Shown here: positions 23,609 to 34,609 of the stretch, piece by piece
Numbering within the stretch: position 1 is the stretch's first letter
Layout: each line of letters starts with the position of its first letter
NCBI GenBank assembly: GCA_947458475.1
Contig: CANGZP010000007.1
Coordinates: 1-51,008, forward strand
DNA length: 51,008 nt
Source: Cyclobacteriaceae bacterium
GTDB taxonomy: Bacteria > Bacteroidota > Bacteroidia > Cytophagales > Cyclobacteriaceae
Direction: 5' to 3'
Made by a program: the position numbers and the translations under genes
The notes under the pieces: model-generated
The model's input: the letters and a program-made list of their open reading frames with translations, nothing else
Database searches by the model: none
Told to the model about the DNA's origin: nothing

Positions 23609-24894
23609 TGAATGATGTTTTAATTTATCTAGGGGAAGGAAGTATTTGCCTCGCTTTAACTGTTGGATTTTACAAAGCATTCTTTGAGAAACTGACTTTC
23701 TTTGAATGGAACAGGTCCATGCTACTCATATTATTAGCTGCTTCGGTTTTGATTCCCCTTTTCACAGTGAATGTTGCGCCAACTGCGGCAGTCCTCCCAG
23801 AAGTTCTATTGCCTGTATTTTGGGTAGGTGGCCAGATTGAGCAAGAATCAATAGTAAGTTCCAGGAACTTTTCATGGCAAGAGATTTTGTTTTTCGCTTA
23901 CCTAATAGGAGTGATCATTGCTTCTTCAAAATTTGTCTGGGGAACGTTGAAATTATGGATTCAACTCAAATCAGCCACTCTTCAGGTGTATAATGGAAAC
24001 AAATTGGTGGTTCATCCTCGCTTTGAACCCGCCTCTTTTTTTGGTTACATCATGCTCCCAAGCTTTGATCCAACTGACGCTGATCATCAGTTAATCCTAA
24101 AACATGAGTCCGTTCATTGCACCCAAAGGCATACATTGGATTTGATCTTGATTCAGTTGCTGAAAGTTTTTTTCTGGTTCAATCCTTTCATTTTTATGTA
24201 TGAGCGATTAATCAGGGAAGTTCATGAGTTTCAGGCAGATCATTTCGTAACCAGATTTCATTCAGAAATAGCATATTCCAAGCTTTTGCTGCGCTTAGCG
24301 ACCAAAAGTAATTCCAACCATTTAGTACATAGTTTTAATCAATTTCAAACCAAAAAACGAATCATGATGATGACCCAAACCAACACAAAACCCGTCCAGA
24401 AAGCTAGATTTATTTTGGCTCTTCCTCTTTTGGCATTATTTATTGCAGTCTTTTCCTTCGAAAGCTCAGCTAATTCCAAAGGAGAATTTCCTGAGTCCGC
24501 AGATATTCTTAATACCAATTTGCAACCGGCAACCGATACGGTATCCGTCATTTTGGGAAAGGATGGGAATCAGGTTTTTGATGTTGTCGAAATTCAACCC
24601 AATCCAGCAGGGGGAAAAATGGAAGGATGGATGAAGTACCTAGCTGAATCTATCAAATACCCGGAGGAGGCTAAGAAACAAGGAATCGAAGGAACTGTTA
24701 TTATAGTTTTTGTTATCAATTCGGACGGTACGATCTCTGATGTAGAAACCCTCAGAGGCATAGGTGGAGGATGTGATGAGGAAGCCATGAGAGTCATTCA
24801 AAACGCTCCCAAATGGACCCCGGGACTACAAGGAGGAAAGCCCGTCAATTGTAGAATGAGATTGCCGATTAGATTCAAATTGCCTGAATCCTAA
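23605..24894 (+). CDS. M56 (BlaR1-type) membrane metallopeptidase with TonB C-terminal domain
   Basis: The 429-residue protein has four predicted membrane segments: about 10–30, 38–55, 92–112 and one after the peptidase core near 270–290. The zinc motif is HESVH (His167–His171) in LILKHESVHCTQRH, with the third-ligand region REVHEFQADHFV. Its likely role is to cleave the BlaI-like repressor on an envelope signal. The penicillin-binding sensor of true BlaR1 is absent. The periplasmic C-terminus (about 340–429) is instead a TonB_C domain (YPEEAKKQGIEGTVIIVFVI, GGGCDEEAMRVI). M56–TonB proteins are common in Bacteroidota, and their ligand is not known to me. Two consecutive ATG codons mark the start. 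Confidence 0.9.
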   Translation: MMNDVLIYLGEGSICLALTVGFYKAFFEKLTFFEWNRSMLLILLAASVLIPLFTVNVAPTAAVLPEVLLPVFWVGGQIEQESIVSSRNFSWQEILFFAYLIGVIIASSKFVWGTLKLWIQLKSATLQVYNGNKLVVHPRFEPASFFGYIMLPSFDPTDADHQLILKHESVHCTQRHTLDLILIQLLKVFFWFNPFIFMYERLIREVHEFQADHFVTRFHSEIAYSKLLLRLATKSNSNHLVHSFNQFQTKKRIMMMTQTNTKPVQKARFILALPLLALFIAVFSFESSANSKGEFPESADILNTNLQPATDTVSVILGKDGNQVFDVVEIQPNPAGGKMEGWMKYLAESIKYPEEAKKQGIEGTVIIVFVINSDGTISDVETLRGIGGGCDEEAMRVIQNAPKWTPGLQGGKPVNCRMRLPIRFKLPES

Positions 24895-24906
24895 ACCAAC
24901 TACTAT

Positions 24907-24946
24907 AAAAAGCCGCTCAAGGAATATCTTCAAGCGGCTTTTTTTT
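24907..24946 (+). terminator. Intrinsic terminator after the BlaI/M56 operon
   Basis: AAAAAGCCGCT pairs with AGCGGCTTTTT around an 18-nt interior that could partly extend the stem. A run of eight T follows. It starts 13 bp after the M56 stop codon. Confidence 0.85.
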
Positions 24947-25137
24947 ACCCGATATTTAGTAAAAGAGACTGAGGTCAAATGGTGAAATGACGATTTGCTG
25001 AAAAATGATTTTCACTTCCTCAAATTTATTAGGAAGCTAGGGGGAACCTAGTTGGATTGAAGATTTTAACCTTGCAGCAAACATTGCAGTTGGGAATCAA
25101 AATCAACGGGTTTTATTGCAATTCTAAATTACAAATA

Positions 25138-25150
25138 ATTGATTATCAAT
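25138..25150. repeat. 13-bp palindrome ATTGATtATCAAT
   Basis: This is a perfect 6-bp dyad around one base, just beyond the 3' end of the PepSY gene in an AT-rich spacer. Apart from it, the 24947–25158 spacer shows only a short CTAGG/CCTAG repeat near 25038 and no gene. Confidence 0.3.
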
Positions 25151-25158
25151 ACTAAAAA

Positions 25159-26361
25159 TCAATCACTAATAACTCTCTTCTTCTTCCGCTTATTCCACCA
25201 AATCAAGGTTCCGGTGATTGGAAGAGAAGTTGCAATCGCACAGGCTACCGCCCATAAAAACTTGGTAAACTTTCCGAAAATCTCTCCCGTGTGCAGGGCC
25301 TTTACCGACTTACCAATCTGCTGACGAACCGGAAGTTCTCCAAATAGCACCTTCTCCTTCAATTCCAAGGTTTGTGCATTCAACTTCAGTTGATCTGCTC
25401 CAGCTCTCGCAAAAAAGCCTGTTCGAGACTTGCTCACCGCAAGATCCCCTTGCGGTTCTTCGGGCAAGGTAAGTTTGACCACCCCAGCATAAGACAAGTG
25501 CTGATTTGCTGCTGCAAGAGCTTCATCAAGAGAGATGATTTGGGGTTCAGGGATAGCGGTAGAATCTTCTACAACCGACTCGGTGGTGCTCGATTCTTTG
25601 GATTTATCCTCCTTCTTCTCCTCTTTGGGAGCTTGGTAGGTGTCCCAGGTCTTTTGCCAACCCGTCTTGTACCATCCAAAGGACCAGTAGGGACCTGTCA
25701 CGGCCATGATAAAAAGTGCGAGGATCGAGTAAAAGGCCAAGGTATTGTGCAGGTCATGGTTGATCCGCTTCCAGTTGCCAGACCATTTCACCGACAATCC
25801 TTGCTTCCAATTTTTGGCTTTTTTGGGAAGCCAAAGGAAAATTCCCGTAAGTACGCCCAACAGAAACAAGGAAGTGGCTATTCCATTGATCAAGCGACCC
25901 AATTCTTGGTTGGTCATGCTTCCAAGTATAGATGTCTCCACCTTGTCCAAAAGCAACCAGCGGTGCAAGGAAAAGACATAGCCCATAAACTCCTCAGAAC
26001 TGGTTTTCTTGCTATTGTCCGCTAAAACTTCCCCCGTGTAGGGATCTACAAAATAGGTTGTGGCTTTCTCTTCGCCCGTTGCTTTCACTTGAAACTGTAC
26101 CGTCCTTTCGGCTACCGAGTAGGCAGTGATACCCACCAACTTACCTTGTTGAAGCGGCTGAAGTCCAGATTTTAGCTCCTCTAGTGTTTTGGGAGACCCT
26201 TGGGCGGAGACAAAATAGCGCTCAGAATCAAAAAATTCGCGGATCTCCGTATTGTAGACATACAGCGTCCCAGTAAAACATACCGCAATGACGATGACTG
26301 CGCTAAGCAAACCAGCATACAAGTGAATGTCATTTAGGAATTGGCGGATGGGCTTCCACAT
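25159..26361 (-). CDS. PepSY-domain membrane protein (PepSY-associated TM family)
   Basis: The inner-membrane protein has 400 residues and about four membrane segments (near 15–37, 155–180, 205–230 and 368–390). Large periplasmic parts contain PepSY domains. Conserved histidines of the family are visible: NDIHLYAGLLS, FSLHRWLLL, RINHDLHNTLAFYS and VKALHTGEIFGKF. Members are linked to siderophore-iron reduction and uptake, with heme probably bound by the TM histidines. A Lys/Glu/Ser-rich low-complexity stretch (about 245–270) sits between two domains. No TonB-dependent receptor adjoins it here, so the iron link rests on family knowledge only. Confidence 0.88.
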   Translation of the reverse strand: MWKPIRQFLNDIHLYAGLLSAVIVIAVCFTGTLYVYNTEIREFFDSERYFVSAQGSPKTLEELKSGLQPLQQGKLVGITAYSVAERTVQFQVKATGEEKATTYFVDPYTGEVLADNSKKTSSEEFMGYVFSLHRWLLLDKVETSILGSMTNQELGRLINGIATSLFLLGVLTGIFLWLPKKAKNWKQGLSVKWSGNWKRINHDLHNTLAFYSILALFIMAVTGPYWSFGWYKTGWQKTWDTYQAPKEEKKEDKSKESSTTESVVEDSTAIPEPQIISLDEALAAANQHLSYAGVVKLTLPEEPQGDLAVSKSRTGFFARAGADQLKLNAQTLELKEKVLFGELPVRQQIGKSVKALHTGEIFGKFTKFLWAVACAIATSLPITGTLIWWNKRKKKRVISD

Positions 26362-26375
26362 AGCTGCTTATTTTT

Positions 26376-26391
26376 ATTTGGAACAAATCTA
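26376..26391 (-). promoter_or_regulatory. -7 box with overlapping inverted repeat, PepSY gene promoter
   Basis: On the minus strand 26384–26391 reads TAGATTTG, an exact TAnnTTTG box 22 bp from the start codon. A perfect 5-bp dyad ATTTG-gaa-CAAAT (26376–26388) overlaps it and could be an operator, for example for an iron-responsive repressor. The regulator is a guess. Confidence 0.5.
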
Positions 26392-26521
26392 AATAGTATT
26401 TTTATTTCTTCGAATACCTCTCCTACTTTTTTTTAATAAATTGCTGTCATACGTTGACAATCGCATCCCGAAATCGATGAACATCTCGCTGTTTTGGTAT
26501 ATTTAGAAAATTTTACCGCTT

Positions 26522-27295
26522 ATGAATCTGTCTAAACTTATTTTTCCAGCAGTACTTCTGTTCGCTCTATATTCCTGTCAGGAAAAAAATCAAGGTCCTG
26601 ATCCTCGACTGCAGCAGCCGGATCACTTCAAAAAGGTATTGGAAGCACATGGAGATTGGAAGCAATGGGTGGATGCCAAGTCCCTATCCTTTGCGATGGT
26701 CCATGAAACCACCTTGGAGTGGGAAAATCATTACCTCGACCTCCAAGATGGCAGGGTACGCATCGATGCAGACCTTTTTCAAGCAGGAAATGATGGGGAA
26801 AAAGTTTGGATTAGCCCCAATCGTCAAGCCTTTCCTGGAAATTCGGTCCGCTTCTACCACAACTTGTATTCGACATTTCTCAGTATCCCCTACACACTTA
26901 CCGATACCTTGGTAACGATCACTCCACTAGATAACAGAGTATTCAATGGCATCAGCTACCCTACACTGGAAGCAAAAGTGAAAGACGGGAAACTTTTGGG
27001 TCCCTCCAACCGCTATGAACTTTTGATCGACCCGACTACAGGGCAGTTGGCATGGGTACTATTTGCGGTTACTTTTTACGACAAAGGCAATCAGGTACAA
27101 GAAGCCCTTAAATACGAAGACTACCGCGATGCAGGGGGTCTGATCTTCCCACGCGTCATCACGGGTTACCAAATTGAAAATGATTCAAGCAAACGAATCC
27201 GCTACCAAACCAGCTTCTCGGATGTGTTTTTAGTAAAAGACGAACTGGATTCTGATCTATTTGAGATGCCCAAAGGAGCTGTAAAATCCAATTAA
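26522..27295 (+). CDS. Hypothetical lipoprotein (DUF6503-like)
   Basis: The 257-residue protein has a lipoprotein signal peptide (lipobox LYSC; Cys at about residue 19). The mature part looks beta-rich and resembles Bacteroidota lipoproteins of the DUF6503 type, as judged from memory of their layout. These open with a short helix, then W-x-W-like segments (HGDWKQWVDAKSL), a DGEKVWI turn, YFLSIPYTLTD-like strands and a closing KYEDYRDAGG…FPRVITGYQ. The fold may relate to LolA-like lipid-binding proteins. No catalytic motif is visible. It is divergent from the PepSY gene and shares a bidirectional terminator with metG. Confidence 0.7.
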   Translation: MNLSKLIFPAVLLFALYSCQEKNQGPDPRLQQPDHFKKVLEAHGDWKQWVDAKSLSFAMVHETTLEWENHYLDLQDGRVRIDADLFQAGNDGEKVWISPNRQAFPGNSVRFYHNLYSTFLSIPYTLTDTLVTITPLDNRVFNGISYPTLEAKVKDGKLLGPSNRYELLIDPTTGQLAWVLFAVTFYDKGNQVQEALKYEDYRDAGGLIFPRVITGYQIENDSSKRIRYQTSFSDVFLVKDELDSDLFEMPKGAVKSN

Positions 27296-27330
27296 GATCC
27301 AGAAAGTATTGTAATCTGAACTTGATGCAC

Positions 27331-27364
27331 AAAAAAAGGAGACAAGCTTTTGTCTCCTTTTTTT
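27331..27364. terminator. Bidirectional intrinsic terminator between the lipoprotein gene and metG
   Basis: The arms 27331–27345 and 27350–27364 form a perfect 15-bp stem (AAAAAAAGGAGACAA) with a GCTT loop. T-runs lie on both strands, so it can end both convergent transcripts. Confidence 0.9.
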
Positions 27365-27378
27365 TGCTTTGCTACTCC

Positions 27379-29439
27379 TTAGGAAATCACTGACCCTGGA
27401 GAGGTTACCTCGTGTGGCTGGAGCAACTTGAGTTTGCCATCTTTATCGGCTGCCATCAAGATCATGCCCTCACTATCGATTCCCATCATAGTTCGTGGAG
27501 CCAAGTTGATCAGCATCGTCACTTGCTTTCCCACCAAAAATTGAGGATCAAAATGTTCGGCAACACCGCTCAAAACGGTACGGTGACCCAAGCCAGTATC
27601 TACCTTTAGCTTGAGTAACTTCTTGGACTTAGGCATCGCCTCCACCTCAAGTACCGTCACCACACGCATGTCTAGCTTCGCAAAATCATCGTACGTTATC
27701 AGTTCCTTCATTGCAGGAACTGGTAGTTCAGCAGCTTCATTCATTTTTTTAGCATTTACAAGTTTCTGAATTTGTTTCTCAACTACTTCATCTTCAATTT
27801 TTTCAAAAAGGAGTCCTATTTCTCCTAAAGCTCGATTGGATTGAATCAAATTTCCATTTCCCGCATCCGCCCAGGTAGTGGCTTGCATCCCAAAGGTGCG
27901 GTACAACTTTTGGGCGGTAAATGGCAAGAATGGCTCAGATAGAATGGCTAAGTTGGCAGCTACATTCAATGCAATATTGAGTATGGTCTGGGTGCGGGCC
28001 ACATCTGTCTTAACCTCTTTCCAAGGTTCGGTATCCGCTAAGTACTTATTTCCCATTCGGGCCAAATCCATCATCAAGCCCTGGGCTTCTCGGAAACGGA
28101 ACCGCTCAATTGAAGCAGCGATTTTCTCTGGAAAACCTTCAAGCTCCTGGAGAACTTCCTGATCAATGCCTCGCAATTCTCCTCTTGCAGGTACAATTCC
28201 ATCAAAAAACTTTTGGGTGAGTACCACAGCCCGATTCACAAAATTGCCATAGATGGCCACCAACTCTGAGTTGGTTCTGGTTTGAAAATCCTTCCATGTA
28301 AAATCATTGTCCTTCGTCTCTGGAGCATTGGCAGTTAGCACATACCGAAGTAAATCCTGCTGCCCTGGAAATTCTTCCAAGTACTCGTGAAGCCAAACGG
28401 CCCAATTTCGGGAAGTAGAAATCTTGTCTCCCTCCAAATTTAAAAACTCATTCGCAGGCACATTGTCCGGAAGAATATAGCCTCCATGGGTTTTTAAGAT
28501 GGCAGGGAAAATGATGCAGTGAAATACAATGTTATCCTTTCCAATAAAGTGTACCAACTTGGTATCCTTGTCTTTCCAGTAAGGCTCCCAATCAATTCCT
28601 TTCTCTTTTGCCCACTCCTTGGTAGCGGAGATGTAGCCGATTGGGGCATCAAACCAAACATACAATACTTTTCCTTTGGCAGTGGGAAGTGGAACAGGGA
28701 TACCCCAATCCAAATCTCTTGTCATGGATCGTGCTTGGAGTCCATCTCCGGATTCAAGCCAGGAGCGGCATTGACCTAGCACATTGTTTTTCCAATCATT
28801 TCCATGCTCTTCTAAAACCCATTTTTTCAAAAAATCTTGGTAGCGAGCCAAGTCCAAAAACCAATGGGTCGTATCCTTCAGAATGGGAGTTCGACCACTC
28901 AACTTCGACTTGGGATTGATCAAATCGGTGGGACTAAGTGAAGTTCCACATTTCTCACACTGATCTCCGTACGCGTGCTCGTTGCTGCATTTAGGGCAAG
29001 TGCCTTCGATGTAGCGGTCAGCTAGGAATTGATCCGCCTCCTCATCGTAGTATTGTGCGGTAGTTTGCTCTAGAAACTCCCCTTTCTGGTACAGATTCGT
29101 AAAAAACTCCTGAGCCGTCTCGTGATGAATAGGTGCAGAAGTTCGGGAATAATGGTTGAAACTAATTCCAAACTGCTCAAAGCTCCCCTTCATCATCTCG
29201 TGGTAATGATCCACGACCTGTTGAGGCGTCTTCCCCTCCTTGGCTGCCTTGATCGTAATCGCTACGCCATGCTCATCGGAGCCACAGATGTAGGCGACAT
29301 CTCTGCCTTGGGACCGCAAGTAGCGCACATAAATGTCAGATGGAATGTAGCAGCCTGCCAGGTGACCAATGTGAAGTGGTCCATTCGCATAAGGCAAAGC
29401 TGAGGTAACAGTATAGCGTTTAAATTTGGTATCGCTCAT
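27379..29439 (-). CDS. metG: Methionyl-tRNA synthetase
   Basis: MetG charges initiator and elongator tRNA-Met. The protein has 686 residues. The class I signature HIGH is in [11 protein letters not shown], and a zinc-binding insert has [18 protein letters not shown]. The KMSKS loop appears as KISTS in [11 protein letters not shown]. An anticodon-binding helical domain follows (about 385–540). The C-terminal tRNA-binding OB-fold domain (about 580–686, [32 protein letters not shown]) is fused, as in dimeric MetG. The gene is monocistronic. It has a clear -7 box and a strong hairpin in its leader. Confidence 0.97.
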   Translation of the reverse strand: MSDTKFKRYTVTSALPYANGPLHIGHLAGCYIPSDIYVRYLRSQGRDVAYICGSDEHGVAITIKAAKEGKTPQQVVDHYHEMMKGSFEQFGISFNHYSRTSAPIHHETAQEFFTNLYQKGEFLEQTTAQYYDEEADQFLADRYIEGTCPKCSNEHAYGDQCEKCGTSLSPTDLINPKSKLSGRTPILKDTTHWFLDLARYQDFLKKWVLEEHGNDWKNNVLGQCRSWLESGDGLQARSMTRDLDWGIPVPLPTAKGKVLYVWFDAPIGYISATKEWAKEKGIDWEPYWKDKDTKLVHFIGKDNIVFHCIIFPAILKTHGGYILPDNVPANEFLNLEGDKISTSRNWAVWLHEYLEEFPGQQDLLRYVLTANAPETKDNDFTWKDFQTRTNSELVAIYGNFVNRAVVLTQKFFDGIVPARGELRGIDQEVLQELEGFPEKIAASIERFRFREAQGLMMDLARMGNKYLADTEPWKEVKTDVARTQTILNIALNVAANLAILSEPFLPFTAQKLYRTFGMQATTWADAGNGNLIQSNRALGEIGLLFEKIEDEVVEKQIQKLVNAKKMNEAAELPVPAMKELITYDDFAKLDMRVVTVLEVEAMPKSKKLLKLKVDTGLGHRTVLSGVAEHFDPQFLVGKQVTMLINLAPRTMMGIDSEGMILMAADKDGKLKLLQPHEVTSPGSVIS

Positions 29440-29459
29440 GTGGGTGTCGTATGGCTCCT

Positions 29460-29481
29460 AGAAAAAGCAACTGCTTTTTCT
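29460..29481 (-). repeat. Hairpin in the metG leader
   Basis: AGAAAAAGCA (29460–29469) and TGCTTTTTCT (29472–29481) are perfect complements separated by 2 bp, giving a 9-bp stem with a 4-nt loop in RNA. On the minus strand the hairpin lies between the predicted transcription start (about 29487) and the ATG. The U-rich 3' arm is somewhat terminator-like, but no separate U-run follows. Confidence 0.5.
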
Positions 29482-29493
29482 GAAACTAGACCA

Positions 29494-29501
29494 CAAAGAT
29501 A
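29494..29501 (-). promoter_or_regulatory. -7 box for metG
   Basis: The minus strand reads TATCTTTG, an exact TAnnTTTG. A possible -33 TTGG lies 24 bp upstream, slightly long. Initiation near 29487 leaves a leader of about 48 nt. Confidence 0.55.
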
Positions 29502-29659
29502 GAAAATTCAAGGGAAGCCTGTAAGCCAAGCATGCTATAAAATCCATACAACCGCATTTCTTGGAGAATTCGGAATCCACTCAAAAAAATGAAGTCATAA
29601 TTCACTTCAAAGCACAAATTCTTGAGCGTTAACCCTTATTTTTAGGGTAGAAATTTTAG

Positions 29660-32119
<2,460 letters not shown>

Positions 32120-32136
32120 TTCCGAAAGAAAAGCTT

Positions 32137-32190
32137 GACATCAAAAAAGATGTCGTTGGAATCCTGATGAATTGTCGGGACAGGCAATTC
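32137..32190. repeat. Two short hairpins between convergent ligA and the CNNM/CBS gene
   Basis: GACATC-aaaaaa-GATGTC (32137–32154) and GAATTG-n10-CAATTC (32169–32190) are perfect 6-bp inverted repeats in the 74-bp convergent spacer. Neither has a T-run; they may weakly terminate transcription. Confidence 0.4.
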
Positions 32191-32193
32191 CTC

Positions 32194-33465
32194 TTAAATC
32201 CTACTTACTAGCACCTTATCAATCCGTTGTCCGTCCTTGTCAATTACCTCAAGTCGTAGTTTTTCTACGATAACGGTATCTCCCACATTCGGAATGGATC
32301 CACTTTGATGCAAGATTAAGCCTGCCAAAGTCGTGAAATTTTTGTTTTGGTAAGAAATTTCAAAATCAAAATACTTCTCAAAATCGATCAAGGAATACTG
32401 ACCATCGATCAACCAAGAACCATCTTCCCGCTCCACGAGTTCGTAATCCGTTTGATCCATTTCAGTAGACTCCCCTACCAACGCGTCTACCACATCATCC
32501 ATGGTTACCATACCCACCGTGACCCCGTACTCATCGATGACCAAACCGTAATGCAGACGATGCGCCTTAAACGATTCCAGGGCTTGGTAAGCAAACATGC
32601 TTTCGTTCAAAAAAAGTGGGGCTTTGGCAATTTTTTTCAAGTCAAATCCTTCCAGAAGGCTGGAATCAAAGAGGTCTTTCACCAGCACCATTCCAACGAT
32701 TTGATCCAAATCCCCCTCCTTGCAAAGCGGATAGGCAGAATGCTTTTCTTCACTGATTTTCAATCGAACCACTTCTTCGCTATCGGTAGTATTGAAAAAC
32801 ACCAACTCATTTCGATGGGTGAGCAAGGTATTGATCCGTCGATCACCCAACTCAAAAACGCGTTCCACGATGTCCTGTTCAATATCCATGATTTCGCCTC
32901 CCTCTGCACTTTCTTTGATAAGTGCCTTCAACTCCTCTTCAGAAATCTTGCTGTCAGAAGTTCGCTTGATTTGAAAAATCCAGAGTAAAAAATCATTGGA
33001 GACGGTCAATAGCCAAACAAAGGGGCTGGTCAATTTGGACAGCCAGACCATGGGTTTGGACACGCGCAAGGCAATCTGCTCTGGAAAAGTCATGCCCAAC
33101 CTTTTGGGAAACAATTCTCCCAGAACAATGGACAGGTAGGTAATCAGCACCACGACTAGACCGACGGCCAGGGTATTTGCATAAGGCTGCAAAAAAGGAA
33201 CCTGAAGGAGCAAGGATTCCAGGTCATCCGTAATGTTTTTTCCCCCATAAACCCCCAACAAAACACCGATGAGCGTAATTCCTATTTGTACTGTGGACAT
33301 GAATTTGGTTGGATTTTCCGAAAGGGCTAAGGCCTCTTTTGCACCCAACTTTCGCTGCTTTTTCAGACTCTCCAACTTGAACTTACGAGAAGAAACAAGG
33401 GACAGTTCTGCCATGGCAAAGACGCCATTTAACAATACTAGCAAAAGGATGATAACAAGTTCCAC
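32194..33465 (-). CDS. CNNM/HlyC-CorC family membrane protein (DUF21–CBS–CBS–CorC)
   Basis: The 423-residue protein has the hemolysin C/CorC family layout. An N-terminal DUF21 membrane domain comes first (about 1–180, membrane runs at VIILLLVLLNGVFAMAEL, VQIGITLIGVLLGVYGG and LAVGLVVVLITYLSIVLGE). Two CBS domains follow (about 205–330, ending YGVTVGMVTMDDVVDALVGE), then a C-terminal CorC/transporter-associated domain (about 345–420, WLIDGQYSLIDFEKYFD). Relatives are implicated in Mg/Co export or tolerance. It is monocistronic between convergent ligA and divergent dapA. The ligand of the CBS pair cannot be read from sequence. Confidence 0.9.
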   Translation of the reverse strand: MELVIILLLVLLNGVFAMAELSLVSSRKFKLESLKKQRKLGAKEALALSENPTKFMSTVQIGITLIGVLLGVYGGKNITDDLESLLLQVPFLQPYANTLAVGLVVVLITYLSIVLGELFPKRLGMTFPEQIALRVSKPMVWLSKLTSPFVWLLTVSNDFLLWIFQIKRTSDSKISEEELKALIKESAEGGEIMDIEQDIVERVFELGDRRINTLLTHRNELVFFNTTDSEEVVRLKISEEKHSAYPLCKEGDLDQIVGMVLVKDLFDSSLLEGFDLKKIAKAPLFLNESMFAYQALESFKAHRLHYGLVIDEYGVTVGMVTMDDVVDALVGESTEMDQTDYELVEREDGSWLIDGQYSLIDFEKYFDFEISYQNKNFTTLAGLILHQSGSIPNVGDTVIVEKLRLEVIDKDGQRIDKVLVSRI

Positions 33466-33715
33466 TTGGAGAAAAATGAGGATACGGGTATAAATTTAAC
33501 CTAAAATACTTCTTTTTTAATGCAGTAGTTCAAATTCAACTAAACCAGCGCTTTGAGTTTGGTCCCTAGAATGCGAGTTTACCCTCAATTCCTGCTCTTA
33601 TTTTAAGAATTAAAACCAAACAAGAAGCGACGATTTAAAGTTTCATGGTTTGCATTTGAGTTGTACTTGCAGCCATATTTACGGGGCCTATTCGCTAAAA
33701 ACCCAGCCAAGAACC

Positions 33716-33723
33716 TATATTTG
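33716..33723 (+). promoter_or_regulatory. -7 box for dapA
   Basis: TATATTTG is an exact TAnnTTTG. A weak -33-like TTCG lies 21 bp upstream. Initiation near 33729 gives a leader of about 17 nt and supports the ATG at 33746 over the in-frame upstream codon at 33650. Confidence 0.55.
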
Positions 33724-33745
33724 TTTTTGGTTTAAAAACTTCCAC

Positions 33746-34606
33746 ATGAACGCATTCAAAGGTATTGGAGTTGCCCTAGTCACCCCATTTCAGGAAGATC
33801 AACGTATCGATTTTGATAGTTTAAAGTGCTTAATCGACCATGTAATCGCGGGTGGTGTAGACTACCTGGTCGTACTGGGTACTACAGGTGAGTCTGCAAC
33901 ACTCACTGCATCGGAAAAGGCACAGGTGCTCAAAGCGGCAGTGGAGTACAACAAGGGACGCGTTCCCCTGATGCTTGGCCTTGGAGGCAATGCCACACAG
34001 AAACTACTTGACGAAATCGAACAAACCGACTTTTATGGAGTCGCTGGAATTTTATCCGTAAGTCCCTATTACAACAAACCAACCCAGGAAGGCATCATCG
34101 CGCATTACCGAGCCTTGGCAGATGCATCTCCAGCACCACTGGTACTGTACAACATTCCAGGACGGACCATGTCCAACATGAGCGCGAGCACCACGCTCAC
34201 CCTTTCCCACCATCCGAATATCGTTGGCATCAAAGAGGCGAGTGGAAATCTGGAGCAATGCATGCAGATCGCTGCCGCTATGCCGAAAGACTTTTTACTC
34301 TTGTCCGGTGACGATCTCTTGACCAAACCCGTGCAAAGCATCGGGGGAAGTGGAGTGATCTCGGTTTTGGCCAATGCAATTCCCGCTACCTTTAAAACCC
34401 TACTAGAAGGAGATGAAACTACCTCCCTTCACGCAGCTTTTTCAATCTTAAAGCTAAATGGATTGATGTATGAAGAAGGAAATCCGGTGGGAATAAAAAA
34501 TCTACTGCTGCATCAAGGAATCATTCAAACGGACCAAGTACGACTACCCCTATTGCGTGCGAGCCAAGGCTTGAGTGAGAAAATTCGCTTGGAAAAGCCG
34601 CATTAG
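33746..34606 (+). CDS. dapA: 4-hydroxy-tetrahydrodipicolinate synthase
   Basis: DapA condenses pyruvate with aspartate semialdehyde, the committed step to diaminopimelate and lysine. The protein is 286 residues, a TIM barrel of the DHDPS/NAL family. Motifs present are GIGVALVTPF, VVLGTTGESATL, Tyr in VLYNIPGRT and the Schiff-base Lys163 in VGIKEASGN. An in-frame codon at 33650 would add 32 non-homologous residues upstream of the -7 box and is rejected. It is followed 3 bp later by xseA, so dapA–xseA–xseB form an operon; the functional link between lysine synthesis and exonuclease VII is probably only positional. Confidence 0.94.
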   Translation: MNAFKGIGVALVTPFQEDQRIDFDSLKCLIDHVIAGGVDYLVVLGTTGESATLTASEKAQVLKAAVEYNKGRVPLMLGLGGNATQKLLDEIEQTDFYGVAGILSVSPYYNKPTQEGIIAHYRALADASPAPLVLYNIPGRTMSNMSASTTLTLSHHPNIVGIKEASGNLEQCMQIAAAMPKDFLLLSGDDLLTKPVQSIGGSGVISVLANAIPATFKTLLEGDETTSLHAAFSILKLNGLMYEEGNPVGIKNLLLHQGIIQTDQVRLPLLRASQGLSEKIRLEKPH

Positions 34607-34609
34607 ACC

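Noticed and set aside
25372-26025. A 217-codon open frame on the plus strand
   Set aside because: It is entirely antisense to the PepSY membrane protein gene, whose conserved histidine motifs confirm the minus-strand frame.
33650-33745. A 32-residue N-terminal extension of DapA
   Set aside because: It lies largely upstream of the exact -7 box at 33716–33723, contains no signal peptide and is absent from the family. The start at 33746 is preferred.
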